64,000 bases of DNA, from contig JADJQS010000006.1 of NCBI GenBank assembly GCA_016712635.1, positions 1 to 64,000 of the forward strand, read 5' to 3'. A program made the translations under genes and the position numbers. Under the pieces are notes generated by a model. That model was not told the DNA's origin and ran no database searches. It saw only the letters and a program-made list of their open reading frames with translations. Origin of the DNA: Gammaproteobacteria bacterium (GTDB lineage Bacteria > Pseudomonadota > Gammaproteobacteria > SZUA-140). Within the stretch, counting starts at the first letter, position 1. Every line of letters starts with the position of its first letter. This document shows, one piece after another, positions 16,437-24,741 of this stretch.

Positions 16437-16635
16437 ATTTCAAGGGGACGGAAAGGGCGCCGGGTGCGCCGGGCTCCTGCGCCCGGCCGGCCGGGCGAAG
16501 TGATATATAATGGCGCCGTGAATCCCGCATCCCGCCGGTCACGCGCCGTGACGGGCGGCGGAATGATTCGCGCGCCGATTCCGGTGCGCAGACGACAGAC
16601 ACGACCTCGCCGGCATACCTGGGAAACGATACACC

Positions 16636-17853
16636 ATGAATGAACAGAATCTCCTGGAGCAGCTGCGCCTGGATCCCGGCCAGCGCGACGGCCGCGGCGC
16701 GGTGAAGCGCCGCTACTGGATCGCGGGCGGCGCCCTGCTGCTGGCGGCGGTCGGCGGAGGCGCCGCGCTGGTACTGAGGCCGCAGCCCGTGCTGGTCGAA
16801 ACCGTGACGACGCAGGCGCCCGCAGCCGTCGCCGGCGGTGTCGCGGTGCTCGACGCCACCGGCTATGTCACCGCGCAGCGTGAAGCGACCGTGTCGTTCA
16901 AGATCACCGGCAAGCTCGCGGACGTCCACGTCGAGGAAGGGGACACGGTGGCCCATGAGCAGGTCCTGGCCCGGCTTGACGACATTGATGAGCAGACGCA
17001 GCTCCGTCTGGCAGAGGCGCGCCTGAACGCGGTTCAGGCGCAGCTGGGCGCGCTCGAGGCCGAGGCGGCGCAGGCCGCGCGCGATCTCCAGCGCCAGCAG
17101 GAGCTCAACGCGCGCGGCCTGACGCCGCTGCAGGCGCTGGAGGACGCGCGCACGCGCGCGACCTCGCTCGATGCCCGGCTGGGCGCACAGCGCGGCCAGG
17201 TCGAGGTCGCCCGTGCGGAACTGCAGGTCGCGCGTGTCAATCTCGACAGTACGGTCCTCCATGCACCGTTCGCGGGCGTGGTGGTGGCGGTGTCGGCCCA
17301 GCCCGGCGAGATCGTATCGCCCATCTCCGCCGGCGGCGGTTTCACCCGCACCGGCATCTGCACCATCGTCGACATGGATTCGCTCGAGATCGAGGTCGAC
17401 GTCAACGAGGCCTTCATCAACCGCGTGCAGCCCGGCCAGCCCGTGACGGCGGTGCTCGACGCCTATCCCGACTGGCGGATCCCCGCGCAGGTGATCGCCA
17501 TCATTCCGACCGCGGACCGCAGCAAGGCAACGGTGAAGGTGCGCATCGCGCTCAAGGAGAAGGACGCGCGCATCGTGCCCGACATGGGGATCCGGGTATC
17601 CTTCCTGCAGGAGGCCGCCGGCGCGCCGGGCGGCGTGCTGGTCCCGGCCGCGGCGGTCGCGCGGCGCGACGGCGCGAGCGTGGTGTTCGCGCTCGACGGC
17701 GAGCAGGTGCGGCGGCGCGAGATCAATACCGGCCAGAGCTACGGCGACATGCTGCTGGTCGAGGAGGGGATCGAGCCCGGCCTGACCCTGGTGCGCAATC
17801 CGCCCGCGCAGCTCACGGACGGCATGCGGGTCAGGATCAAGCCCGCCGGCTGA
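16636..17853 (+). CDS. ABC exporter periplasmic adaptor (HlyD/MacA family)
   Basis: A 405-residue membrane-fusion protein: one N-terminal membrane helix (about 32-55), a split lipoyl domain (YVTAQREATVSFKITGKLAD and LHAPFAGVVVAVSAQPGEIV), a coiled-coil hairpin (about 115-190; RLNAVQAQLGALEAEAAQAA) and a beta-barrel/C-terminal part (VLVPAAAVARRDGASVVFAL). It starts a four-gene operon with an ATPase and two FtsX-type permeases, so it should link that exporter to the periplasm. No TolC gene is nearby. The exported compound is unknown. Confidence 0.9.
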   Translation: MNEQNLLEQLRLDPGQRDGRGAVKRRYWIAGGALLLAAVGGGAALVLRPQPVLVETVTTQAPAAVAGGVAVLDATGYVTAQREATVSFKITGKLADVHVEEGDTVAHEQVLARLDDIDEQTQLRLAEARLNAVQAQLGALEAEAAQAARDLQRQQELNARGLTPLQALEDARTRATSLDARLGAQRGQVEVARAELQVARVNLDSTVLHAPFAGVVVAVSAQPGEIVSPISAGGGFTRTGICTIVDMDSLEIEVDVNEAFINRVQPGQPVTAVLDAYPDWRIPAQVIAIIPTADRSKATVKVRIALKEKDARIVPDMGIRVSFLQEAAGAPGGVLVPAAAVARRDGASVVFALDGEQVRRREINTGQSYGDMLLVEEGIEPGLTLVRNPPAQLTDGMRVRIKPAG

Positions 17854-17883
17854 GCCGGCGCGGCGATCCGGGGACTCCTCATC

Positions 17884-18573
17884 ATGCCGGCGTTGATCGA
17901 GATCCGCGGTGTCAGCAAGGTGTACGAGCGCGGGCGGCAGAGGCTCGAGGTGCTGCGCCGCATCGACCTCGACATCCCGCAGGGGGATTTCCTCGCGCTG
18001 ATGGGGCCGTCGGGTTCGGGCAAGACCACGCTGCTCAACATGCTCGCGGGCATCGATACGCCGACCTCCGGCAGCATCACGGTCGCCGGCCGCCGCATCG
18101 ACACGCTTACCGCCACCGAGCTGGCGCGCTGGCGCGCGGCCCATGTCGGCTTCATCTTCCAGTTCTACAACCTGCTGCCGATGCTCACGGCGCAGAAGAA
18201 CGTCGAGCTGCCCCTGCTGCTGACGCGCCTCTCCGCCGCGGAGCGGCGGCGCAATGCGCGCATCGCGCTTGATCTGGTCGGTCTCGGCGACCGCGTCGGA
18301 CACAAGCCCGGCGAGCTGTCGGGCGGGCAGCAGCAGCGCGTCGCAATCGCGCGCGCGATCGTGTCGGATCCGACCCTGCTGGTGTGCGACGAGCCCACCG
18401 GCGACCTCGACCGCCATTCCGCCGAAGAGGTGCTGACCCTGCTGCAGCGCCTGAACCGGGACTATGGCAAGACCATGATCATGGTGACCCATGATCCCAA
18501 GGCCGCCGAATACGCGCGGCGCATCCTGCACCTGGACAAGGGCTCGCTGGTCGAGGCGCAGGCGGTGGCGTGA
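17884..18573 (+). CDS. ABC exporter ATP-binding protein (LolD/MacB type)
   Basis: A 229-residue ATPase with Walker A GPSGSGKTTLLNMLAGID (about 41-58), Q-loop VGFIFQFYNLLPMLTAQKNV, signature LSGGQQQRVAIARAIVSDP, Walker B LLVCDEPTGDLD and MVTHDPKAAEYARRILHLD. NLLPMLTAQKNVELPL is typical of the LolD/MacB group that drives FtsX-type permeases. It lies 30 bp after the adaptor gene and 10 bp before the first permease. Confidence 0.94.
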   Translation: MPALIEIRGVSKVYERGRQRLEVLRRIDLDIPQGDFLALMGPSGSGKTTLLNMLAGIDTPTSGSITVAGRRIDTLTATELARWRAAHVGFIFQFYNLLPMLTAQKNVELPLLLTRLSAAERRRNARIALDLVGLGDRVGHKPGELSGGQQQRVAIARAIVSDPTLLVCDEPTGDLDRHSAEEVLTLLQRLNRDYGKTMIMVTHDPKAAEYARRILHLDKGSLVEAQAVA

Positions 18574-18583
18574 GGCGGGCGGT

Positions 18584-19744
18584 GTGAAATACCTGCACCT
18601 CATCTGGATGGGCCTGCGGCGCAAGCGGACGCGCACATTGCTCACGCTGCTGTCGGTGGCCGCGGCCTTCGCGCTGTTCGGTCTGCTCGACGCCGTGCGC
18701 GTCGCCTTCACCGCGCCGCAGAACCTCGCCGGTATCGACCGCCTGATCGTGTCCTCACGCTTCTCCATCATCCAGCCGCTGCCGTTCGCGCATCTGGCGC
18801 GCATGCAGGCCGTGCCCGGCGTGCGCGAGATTGCCTATGCCAACTGGTTCGGCGGCGTCTACCAGGATCCCAAGAACTTCTTTCCCACCATTGCCGTCAG
18901 CCCGCAGTCCTTCCTGGACATCCATCCGGAGATACTCATTGAGCCCGGTCAGCGGCAGGCCTTCATCGCCACGCGCACCGGCACGATCGTCGGCGCGGCC
19001 CTGGCGGAGCGCTTCGGCTGGAAGGTCGGCGACAAGATACCGCTGCAGGCCACCATCTTTCCCAACAAGGACGGCAGCATCCTGTGGGCGCTGGACCTGG
19101 TCGGCATCTTCCGCGCCGCGCAGCCGGAGCTGCGCGGCATGGAACAGCAGCTGTTCTTCAACTTCGCGTACTTCGACGAGGCGCGCGAATTCGGCCAGGG
19201 CACCGTGGGCTGGTACATCGTCAAGGTGGACGACCCGGCGCAGGTCGACCGCATCGCGCTGGCGATCGACCGCCTGTTCGCGAATTCGTCCGACGAGACC
19301 AAGAGCCAGAGCGAGCGTGACTTCCAGCTCTCCTTCGCCAAGCAGATCGGCGACATCGGGCTCATCGTCACCGCCATCATGGGCGCGGTATTCTTCGCGC
19401 TGGTCCTGCTCACCGGCAACACCATGGCGCAGGCGATCCGCGACCGCATCCCCGAACTCGCCGTGCTCAAGACCCTCGGCTTCACCCACCGCCTGATCCT
19501 GTCCATCGTGCTGGCCGAGTCGATGCTGCTGCTGGTGCTGGGCGGGGTGGGCGGCCTGGTCACGGCGCGTCTGAGCCTGCCGGTGATCAGCGCCGCGAGC
19601 GGCGGTCAGTTCGACCTGCCGATGGCGCCGCAGACCTGGTGGCTGGGGACGGCGCTCGCGCTGCTGATCGGGGTCGTGGTCGGACTGCCGCCCGCGCTGC
19701 GCGCGATGCGCCTCAGCATCGTCGACGCCCTGAGCGGCCGCTGA
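18584..19744 (+). CDS. FtsX-type ABC permease 1
   Basis: About 386 residues from GTG 18584. N-terminal helix (RTLLTLLSVAAAFALFGLLD), a large periplasmic domain (about 45-260; contains NWFGGVYQDPKNFF), then three helices forming the FtsX domain (GLIVTAIMGAVFFALVLLTG; LAVLKTLGFTHRLILSIVLA; LGTALALLIGVVVGLPPALR). The ending RAMRLSIVDALSGR is the usual MacB-like C-terminus. It pairs with the second permease, so the exporter is a heterodimer. Confidence 0.92.
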   Translation: MKYLHLIWMGLRRKRTRTLLTLLSVAAAFALFGLLDAVRVAFTAPQNLAGIDRLIVSSRFSIIQPLPFAHLARMQAVPGVREIAYANWFGGVYQDPKNFFPTIAVSPQSFLDIHPEILIEPGQRQAFIATRTGTIVGAALAERFGWKVGDKIPLQATIFPNKDGSILWALDLVGIFRAAQPELRGMEQQLFFNFAYFDEAREFGQGTVGWYIVKVDDPAQVDRIALAIDRLFANSSDETKSQSERDFQLSFAKQIGDIGLIVTAIMGAVFFALVLLTGNTMAQAIRDRIPELAVLKTLGFTHRLILSIVLAESMLLLVLGGVGGLVTARLSLPVISAASGGQFDLPMAPQTWWLGTALALLIGVVVGLPPALRAMRLSIVDALSGR

Positions 19745-19754
19745 GGACGGCGGC

Positions 19755-21068
19755 ATGCGCGCCTTCATCCGCTTCCTGCAGGGCGCCGGCATCACGCTCG
19801 CGGCGCTTGCCGCCGTCGTCCTGTGGATGTCCGCCCCGCTCCTGCTGCTGGCGGCAAGCCCGGCGCTGCCGGCCTGGCTGCTGTTCTCGCGCGCCGGCCG
19901 CCAGGCCCTGGCCGTCGCCGCGAGCGGCCTGTCCACCGTGCCGCAGCGCCTCGGCGGCACCTCGGTGATCGTGGTGGGGATCGGTGGCGTGGTCGCGGTG
20001 CTGGTCGCGCTGTTGTCGATGGCGGCGGGTTTCGAGGCCACACTGAGCGAATCGGGCAGCGACGCTACCGCAATCGTGCTGCGCGCCGGAGCGGATGCCG
20101 AGGTGTCCTCCGGCCTGGAGCGCGCCGACGTTACGCTGGTTGCGCAGGCGCCGGGCGTGGCGCGCGATGCGCGGAACGCGCCGCTCGCCTCGCCCGAGGT
20201 GGTGGTGATCGCGAACATCCCGCTGCGTTCCTCCGGCACCGACGCGAACGTGGTGGTGCGCGGCGTCGGCCCCGGCGTCTGGGGGGTGCGCCCCGAGGTC
20301 AGGATGCTCGCCGGCCGGCGCTTCGAACCCGGCCTGCGCGAACTCGTGGTCGGGCAGGGCGCGCTGCGCCAGTTCAGCGGGATCGAACCGGGCGCGGAGA
20401 TCCGCCTCAACAACCAGAGCTGGCGCATCGTCGGGACGTTCGCCTCCGGCGACGCGCACGACTCGGAGCTGTGGGGCGACGCCGAGACCGTCGCCACCGC
20501 CTACCGCCGCAACGGCTTCCAGTCGGTGACGCTGCGCCTGGACGGCGCGCAGGGGCTGGAGCGGCTGCGCGCGGCGCTCGACGGCGACCCGCGCCTGAAG
20601 GTGGATGTGGAGACCACGCGCGAGTATTACAACAAGCAGTCGGAGCAGCTCACCAGGATGATCCGCGTACTGGGCACCGGGGTGGCCGTCATCATGGCGA
20701 TCGGCGCGGTGTTCGGAGCGATCAACACCATGTACGCGGCGATCGCCGCGCGCGCGCGGGAGATAGCCACGCTGCGCGCGCTCGGCTTCACCGGCGTGCC
20801 GGTGGTGGTCGCGGTGCTGCTGGAGTCGATGCTGCTCGCACTGGCGGGCGGCGCGCTCGGCGCCGCGATCGCCTATGCCCTGTTCCACGGCTACACCGTC
20901 TCGACGCTGGGCGGCAACTTCAGCCAGGTGGTGTTCCAGTTCCAGGTGACGCCTGCGCTGCTGCTGCAGGGCATGCAGTGGGCGCTGGGGCTCGGCTTCA
21001 TCGGCGGCCTGCTGCCCGCGCTGCGCGCCGCACGCATCCCCATCACCGCGGCGCTGCGGGAGTCTTAG
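19755..21068 (+). CDS. FtsX-type ABC permease 2
   Basis: A 437-residue partner permease with the same plan: N-terminal helices (about 10-40 and 70-95), periplasmic domain (about 95-290; WGVRPEVRMLAGRRFEPGLR, WRIVGTFASGDAHDSELWGD) and three C-terminal FtsX helices (VLGTGVAVIMAIGAVFGAIN; EIATLRALGFTGVPVVVAVL; LGFIGGLLPALRAARIPI). It begins 10 bp after permease 1 and ends the operon. The periplasmic part matches the DevC-like/exporter permeases. Confidence 0.92.
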   Translation: MRAFIRFLQGAGITLAALAAVVLWMSAPLLLLAASPALPAWLLFSRAGRQALAVAASGLSTVPQRLGGTSVIVVGIGGVVAVLVALLSMAAGFEATLSESGSDATAIVLRAGADAEVSSGLERADVTLVAQAPGVARDARNAPLASPEVVVIANIPLRSSGTDANVVVRGVGPGVWGVRPEVRMLAGRRFEPGLRELVVGQGALRQFSGIEPGAEIRLNNQSWRIVGTFASGDAHDSELWGDAETVATAYRRNGFQSVTLRLDGAQGLERLRAALDGDPRLKVDVETTREYYNKQSEQLTRMIRVLGTGVAVIMAIGAVFGAINTMYAAIAARAREIATLRALGFTGVPVVVAVLLESMLLALAGGALGAAIAYALFHGYTVSTLGGNFSQVVFQFQVTPALLLQGMQWALGLGFIGGLLPALRAARIPITAALRES

Positions 21069-21070
21069 GG

Positions 21071-21436
21071 ATATGGGGACAGATTTTCAATCTGTCCCCA
21101 TATCCAATCGATGCAGCCGGGGACGGATTTCAAATCCGTCCCCTTTCCTGCACGAGGGTGGAATTGAATCCGCACCCGGTTTTGATGTCCAGTGAGGCTG
21201 TACACACAATCCGCGGGTATGTGCGGGGACGGAGTGGAAGTCCGTCCCCGGTTCCATCCATTAGAGAACGGGGACAGATTTGAAATCTGTCCCCATTCCT
21301 ACCCGCAGGTAGAGTTGAATTCTTCCGTCTGGTTGGAAATAGGGATGGCAGAACGCACTACTGCGTGCAGGAAGGGGGACGGAATTGAATTCCGTCCCCG
21401 GTTCCATCCGTGGGGACAGATTTTCAATCTGTCCCC
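21071..21436. repeat. Cluster of six palindromes with related spacers
   Basis: Palindromes at 21071-21103, 21119-21143, 21225-21249, 21270-21294, 21375-21399 and 21412-21436. Arms vary together: GACAGATT/AATCTGTC, GACGGATT/AATCCGTC, GACGGAGT-type and GACGGAATT/AATTCCGTC. Spacers also repeat (TTCCTGCACGAGGGTGGAAT, TTCCTACCCGCAGGTAGAGT; GGTTCCATCC twice). No gene is seen in this 380-bp gap. Confidence 0.9.
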
Positions 21437-21449
21437 ACGGGAGAGACGG

Positions 21450-22667
21450 TCAGCACACCGGATATTTCCCCGCGCTGAGCTCAGTGCAGAAGGCGCCCAT
21501 CCGCGCCAGTGCCTGCCCGATGCGCTGCTCGACCTGCGCGCGCACCTCTTCGAGTTCGACGCCGTCCTGCAGCAGCAGTTGCGCCGCCGCCATCCGCGGC
21601 CGGTCGACCGGCGCGCCGATCCGGCTCAGCAGCAGCACGTAGGCCTCGCGGATCCCGGCGACGTTTTCCTGGATCTCGCGCGCGAGCTCATGGGCGAGCA
21701 CGTTGTAGATCTTGCCGACGTGGCTGACCGGGTTCTTGCCGGCCACCGCCTCGGCGCCGAGCGGCCGGTTGAGCGCAATGATCCCGTTGACGCGATTGCC
21801 GCGTCCGACCTGGCCGGAGTCGGCGTCCTCGGCGGAGGTGCCGAGCAGGCTGAGGTAGACGCCGCCCTGGCCGCGGCCGGGCATGTCGAGCGCGTTGTGC
21901 CGGATCGTCACACGGCTGAAGCCTTCGACTCCGCGGGCGAAGTCCTCCATCGCCGCACCGACGGCCTCCTTGTGCGCGAAGTACGCCGCCTCGCTGCCGA
22001 TGTGCGCCGCCAGCAGCGGCATGGCGACGGTCAGTTCAAGCGCGTCGCCCTGGCGCAGGCCCATGACCTTGACGTCCTCGCCGGTCTCGGGGAAGCGCGT
22101 CTTGAAGGCGGACGAATTCAGATGGTGTTCGAGGTCGAGCACCGCGCGCTCGGTCGGGCTCGGCGGCCAGTAGCCGATCGCGGCCGAGGTGTCGTTGGCG
22201 GCGCGCACGGCGCCGGGGCGCGCGAAGATGTCGGTAAGTTCCGCCGAGCCGGGCGCGAGCATCACGCGGATGTCCAGATGGCGCACGGGATCTACGTGGC
22301 GGAGATGGTGCTTCAGCCAGCCGCGCGCGCACTCCACGGCGATGTCGGCGACGGGCACCGTCCTGCCGGCCGCGGCAAAGGTGGCGCGGTCGCCGATGGT
22401 CAGCTCCATCGGACGCAGCACGCGCCCGCCGCCGAAGTCCTTCTTGACCTGCCCGGCGGCGAGCAGGCCCTTGTCGATGTTGTGGTGCAGCACGGCGCCG
22501 AACTCGCGCAGGTAGGCCTGCGATAGTGCGACCGAGATCGTCTCCATGATGGAGTCGCAGATGGTGTCGGGATGGCCGATCCCCTTGCGCTCGACCACCT
22601 CGACGCGCTGCTCGGTGACGGTGCGGCCAGACAGGGATTCGACGACGATCATCGGGATATCCATCAT
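21450..22667 (-). CDS. Methionine adenosyltransferase, archaeal type
   Basis: About 405 residues, an S-adenosylmethionine synthetase of the archaeal family (COG1812) rather than bacterial MetK. Motifs include VEVVERKGIGHPDTICDSIM, HHNIDKGLLAAGQV, DFGGGRVLRPMELTIGDRAT, NDTSAAIGYWPPSPTERAVL, GEDVKVMGLRQGDALELTVA and GKIYNVLAHELAREIQENV. Bacterial MetK signatures are absent. The reaction is ATP plus methionine to SAM. Start at 22667 (MMDIPMIVVESL) is preferred; a longer frame to 22895 runs through a palindrome and over the slyD promoter region. Probably acquired by transfer. Confidence 0.9.
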   Translation of the reverse strand: MMDIPMIVVESLSGRTVTEQRVEVVERKGIGHPDTICDSIMETISVALSQAYLREFGAVLHHNIDKGLLAAGQVKKDFGGGRVLRPMELTIGDRATFAAAGRTVPVADIAVECARGWLKHHLRHVDPVRHLDIRVMLAPGSAELTDIFARPGAVRAANDTSAAIGYWPPSPTERAVLDLEHHLNSSAFKTRFPETGEDVKVMGLRQGDALELTVAMPLLAAHIGSEAAYFAHKEAVGAAMEDFARGVEGFSRVTIRHNALDMPGRGQGGVYLSLLGTSAEDADSGQVGRGNRVNGIIALNRPLGAEAVAGKNPVSHVGKIYNVLAHELAREIQENVAGIREAYVLLLSRIGAPVDRPRMAAAQLLLQDGVELEEVRAQVEQRIGQALARMGAFCTELSAGKYPVC

Positions 22668-22732
22668 GTTGCGTGGGTGTATAAGGTACAACATACGGAG
22701 AATACGGCGGAGAGACAACCGGGTGCCGGCCC

Positions 22733-22756
22733 GGGGCGGATTTGAAATCCGTCCCC
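22733..22756. repeat. GACGGATT-type palindrome between divergent genes
   Basis: GGGGCGGATTT/AAATCCGTCCCC, one arm missing an A. It lies between the adenosyltransferase and slyD starts. Confidence 0.85.
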
Positions 22757-22866
22757 GCGGCGGGGCGGGGATTTGCACAATCCCGCGCGACACAGTACCG
22801 TAGCGGCGGGCGCCGGCAGCCGGTGCCCGGATGCCGTATCTGATCGAATCTATCCCTGGAGCTCCC

Positions 22867-23361
22867 ATGCTGATTGAAAAGAACAAGGTGGTCACGTTTC
22901 ATTACCGGGTGAACGAGGCGGGTCGCGAGACGCTGGAGGATTCGCGCGACGGCGCGCCGCTGGTGTATCTGCACGGCCACGGCGGGATGATCCCGGGGGT
23001 CGAGGAGGCGCTGACGGGCCGTCAGGCAGGCGATCATCTGGAGGTGTCAGTGCCGCCGGAAAAGGGTTACGGCGCGCGCAACGAGGACGCGGTGCAGCGG
23101 ATCTCGAAGAGCCATGTGCTCAATGCCGCCAAGGGCAAGGCGAAGTTCGAGCCCGGCATGATGGTGCAGGTCAACACCCCCTACGGCCCGCGCTCGGTGG
23201 TCGTGCTCAAGGTCGGCATGACCACCCTTGACGTCGATGCCAATCATCCCCTCGCCGGACGCACGCTGGAGTTTACCCTCGATGTGGTCGACGTGCGCGA
23301 CGCCAGCGAGGAAGAGATCACGCACGGACATGCGCACGGGGCGGGCGGGCACGAGCATTGA
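22867..23361 (+). CDS. slyD: FKBP-type peptidyl-prolyl isomerase SlyD
   Basis: A 164-residue SlyD: FKBP halves around an insert-in-flap chaperone domain. Visible are VVTFHYRVNEAGRETLEDSR, PLVYLHGHGGMIPGVEEAL, VSVPPEKGYGARNED, the insert (about 70-125) and HPLAGRTLEFTLDVVDVRDA. The tail HGHAHGAGGHEH is a short metal-binding His stretch. ATG 22867 follows GGAGCTCCC; the longer frame from 22831 has no ribosome site. It assists folding in the cytosol. Confidence 0.95.
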   Translation: MLIEKNKVVTFHYRVNEAGRETLEDSRDGAPLVYLHGHGGMIPGVEEALTGRQAGDHLEVSVPPEKGYGARNEDAVQRISKSHVLNAAKGKAKFEPGMMVQVNTPYGPRSVVVLKVGMTTLDVDANHPLAGRTLEFTLDVVDVRDASEEEITHGHAHGAGGHEH

Positions 23362-23363
23362 GG

Positions 23364-23459
23364 GTGAGGGGTAAGGCGTGAAGAGTGGGGGGTGATGGGT
23401 GATGGGAAAGAACAGGGTTTTAGCGGTTAATCACTCTTCACTCATTACCCATCACGCCT
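23364..23459. repeat. Inverted array of 7-bp units
   Basis: Left arm GTGAGGG, GTAAGGC, GTGAAGA, GTGGGGG, GTGATGG, GTGATGG (23364-23405); right arm TAATCAC, TCTTCAC, TCATTAC, CCATCAC (23428-23455). The arms can pair with a 22-nt loop. It starts right after the slyD stop. Confidence 0.85.
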
Positions 23460-23472
23460 TAGATCGCATGCC

Positions 23473-24357
23473 ATGCATCTCGTAACCTTCATTGAATCCG
23501 GCGCACAGCGCATCGGGGTGCTGGACCGGGTGCGCGGCGAGGTGGTCGATCTGGCGCGGGCGGTGCCGGAGCTGCCGCGAGACATGCCGGGACTGATTGC
23601 GCGCGGATCGATGGGCCAGGCCGCGGCGCGCACGGCGCTCGAATCCGGCGCCGCGCGGCTGCCGCTGGACCGCGTGCGGTTGTGCGCGCCGCTGCTGCCC
23701 GTGCGCAACGTGTTCTGCGTCGGAAAGAATTACCGCGACCATGTCCAGGAGGTGCAGGCCCCGGGCGCGTCCGGCCGCGAGGCGGAGGCGGTGCCCGAGG
23801 CGCCGATCTTTTTCACCAAGGCCACGACCAGCGTGATCGGGCCCGGCGACCCCATCCCGGCCCGCCTCGATCCCACGCAGTCGGCCGACTACGAGGGCGA
23901 GCTGGCGGTGGTAATCGGTCGCGGCGGGCGCGGGATTTCGCGCGCCGGGGCCCTTGGCCACGTGTACGGCTACACCATCGTCAACGACGTCACCTCGCGC
24001 CGGCTGCAGAAGCTGCACCAGCAGTGGTTCCTCGGCAAGAGCCTCGACGGCTTCTGCCCGCTGGGGCCGGCGCTGGTGACGGTGGATGAGGTCCCCGACC
24101 CGACTGCGCTGCGCATCCGTACCCGGGTCAACGGGGAGCTGCGCCAGGACGAGGTGGCGGGGCAGATGATCTTCGATATCCCCGCGCTGATCGAAACCCT
24201 GTCGCGTTTCGTCACGCTGGTGCCGGGTGACATCCTCGCCACCGGTACGCCGGCCGGCGTCGGCGCGGGGTTTTCACCGCCGCGTTTCCTGCAGGGCGGC
24301 GACCGCGTCGCCATCACCATCGAGCCGATCGGGACGCTGGAGAATCTTGTCAACTGA
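23473..24357 (+). CDS. Fumarylacetoacetate hydrolase family protein
   Basis: A 294-residue FAH-superfamily enzyme. The N-terminal part (about 1-75) precedes the catalytic FAH domain (about 78-292): FCVGKNYRDHVQEVQAP, FFTKATTSVIGPGDPI, DYEGELAVVIGRGGRG (metal-binding acids), GYTIVNDVTSRRLQK, WFLGKSLDGFCPLGP, IPALIETLSRFVTLVPGDIL and TGTPAGVGAGF. Family members hydrolyse or decarboxylate 2-oxo acids such as acylpyruvates. The precise substrate is not evident and no pathway genes adjoin it. Confidence 0.9.
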   Translation: MHLVTFIESGAQRIGVLDRVRGEVVDLARAVPELPRDMPGLIARGSMGQAAARTALESGAARLPLDRVRLCAPLLPVRNVFCVGKNYRDHVQEVQAPGASGREAEAVPEAPIFFTKATTSVIGPGDPIPARLDPTQSADYEGELAVVIGRGGRGISRAGALGHVYGYTIVNDVTSRRLQKLHQQWFLGKSLDGFCPLGPALVTVDEVPDPTALRIRTRVNGELRQDEVAGQMIFDIPALIETLSRFVTLVPGDILATGTPAGVGAGFSPPRFLQGGDRVAITIEPIGTLENLVN

Positions 24358-24420
24358 CTGACGGGATTGTGTGCCGGCAGGTGTGTTAATCAAGCGATGC
24401 AGCGGTAACCGATGCGCAAT

Positions 24421-24741
24421 CAACATTACCCGGGGACGGAATTCAATTCCGTCCCCTTTCCTGCACGCGGGTGGAATTGACTCTCCCTCGCTTTGAACCT
24501 GGTCGGGCTGAAAGCACTACCCTCGGGTAAGCATGGGGACAGAATGGAATTCAGTCCCCATGGATGATCAATGTCACCCGGGGACGGAATTCCGTCCCTT
24601 CCTGCAGGTGGTTGACTCTCCCCGCTTTAACCTTGGGCTGAAAGCACTCCTCGGAAGAATGGGGACAGATGGGGGGGGGGGGGGGGGGAGGGGGGCTTTG
24701 GGGAAGCCGGCATGGGGACAGGATTGAATTCTGTCCCCATG
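24421..24741. repeat. Composite tandem repeat with palindromes
   Basis: Two diverged copies of a roughly 120-bp unit, 24424-24540 and 24569-24670, each running from CCGGGGACGGAATT through CTTTCCTGCA, GACTCTCCC and GGGCTGAAAGCACT to ATGGGGACAGA. Palindromes are at 24432-24456, 24533-24561, 24580-24598 and 24712-24740. No gene is seen in this stretch. Confidence 0.85.
24671..24695. repeat. Homopolymer tract: 18 G, one A, six G
   Basis: The G run follows ATGGGGACAGAT, a left palindrome arm whose right arm is missing. It may be a genuine slippage tract or a base-calling or assembly artefact. Confidence 0.8.

Noticed and set aside
21071..21436. Palindromes as Rho-independent terminators
   Set aside because: Stems are strong but no T run follows, and copies lie in gaps of every orientation.
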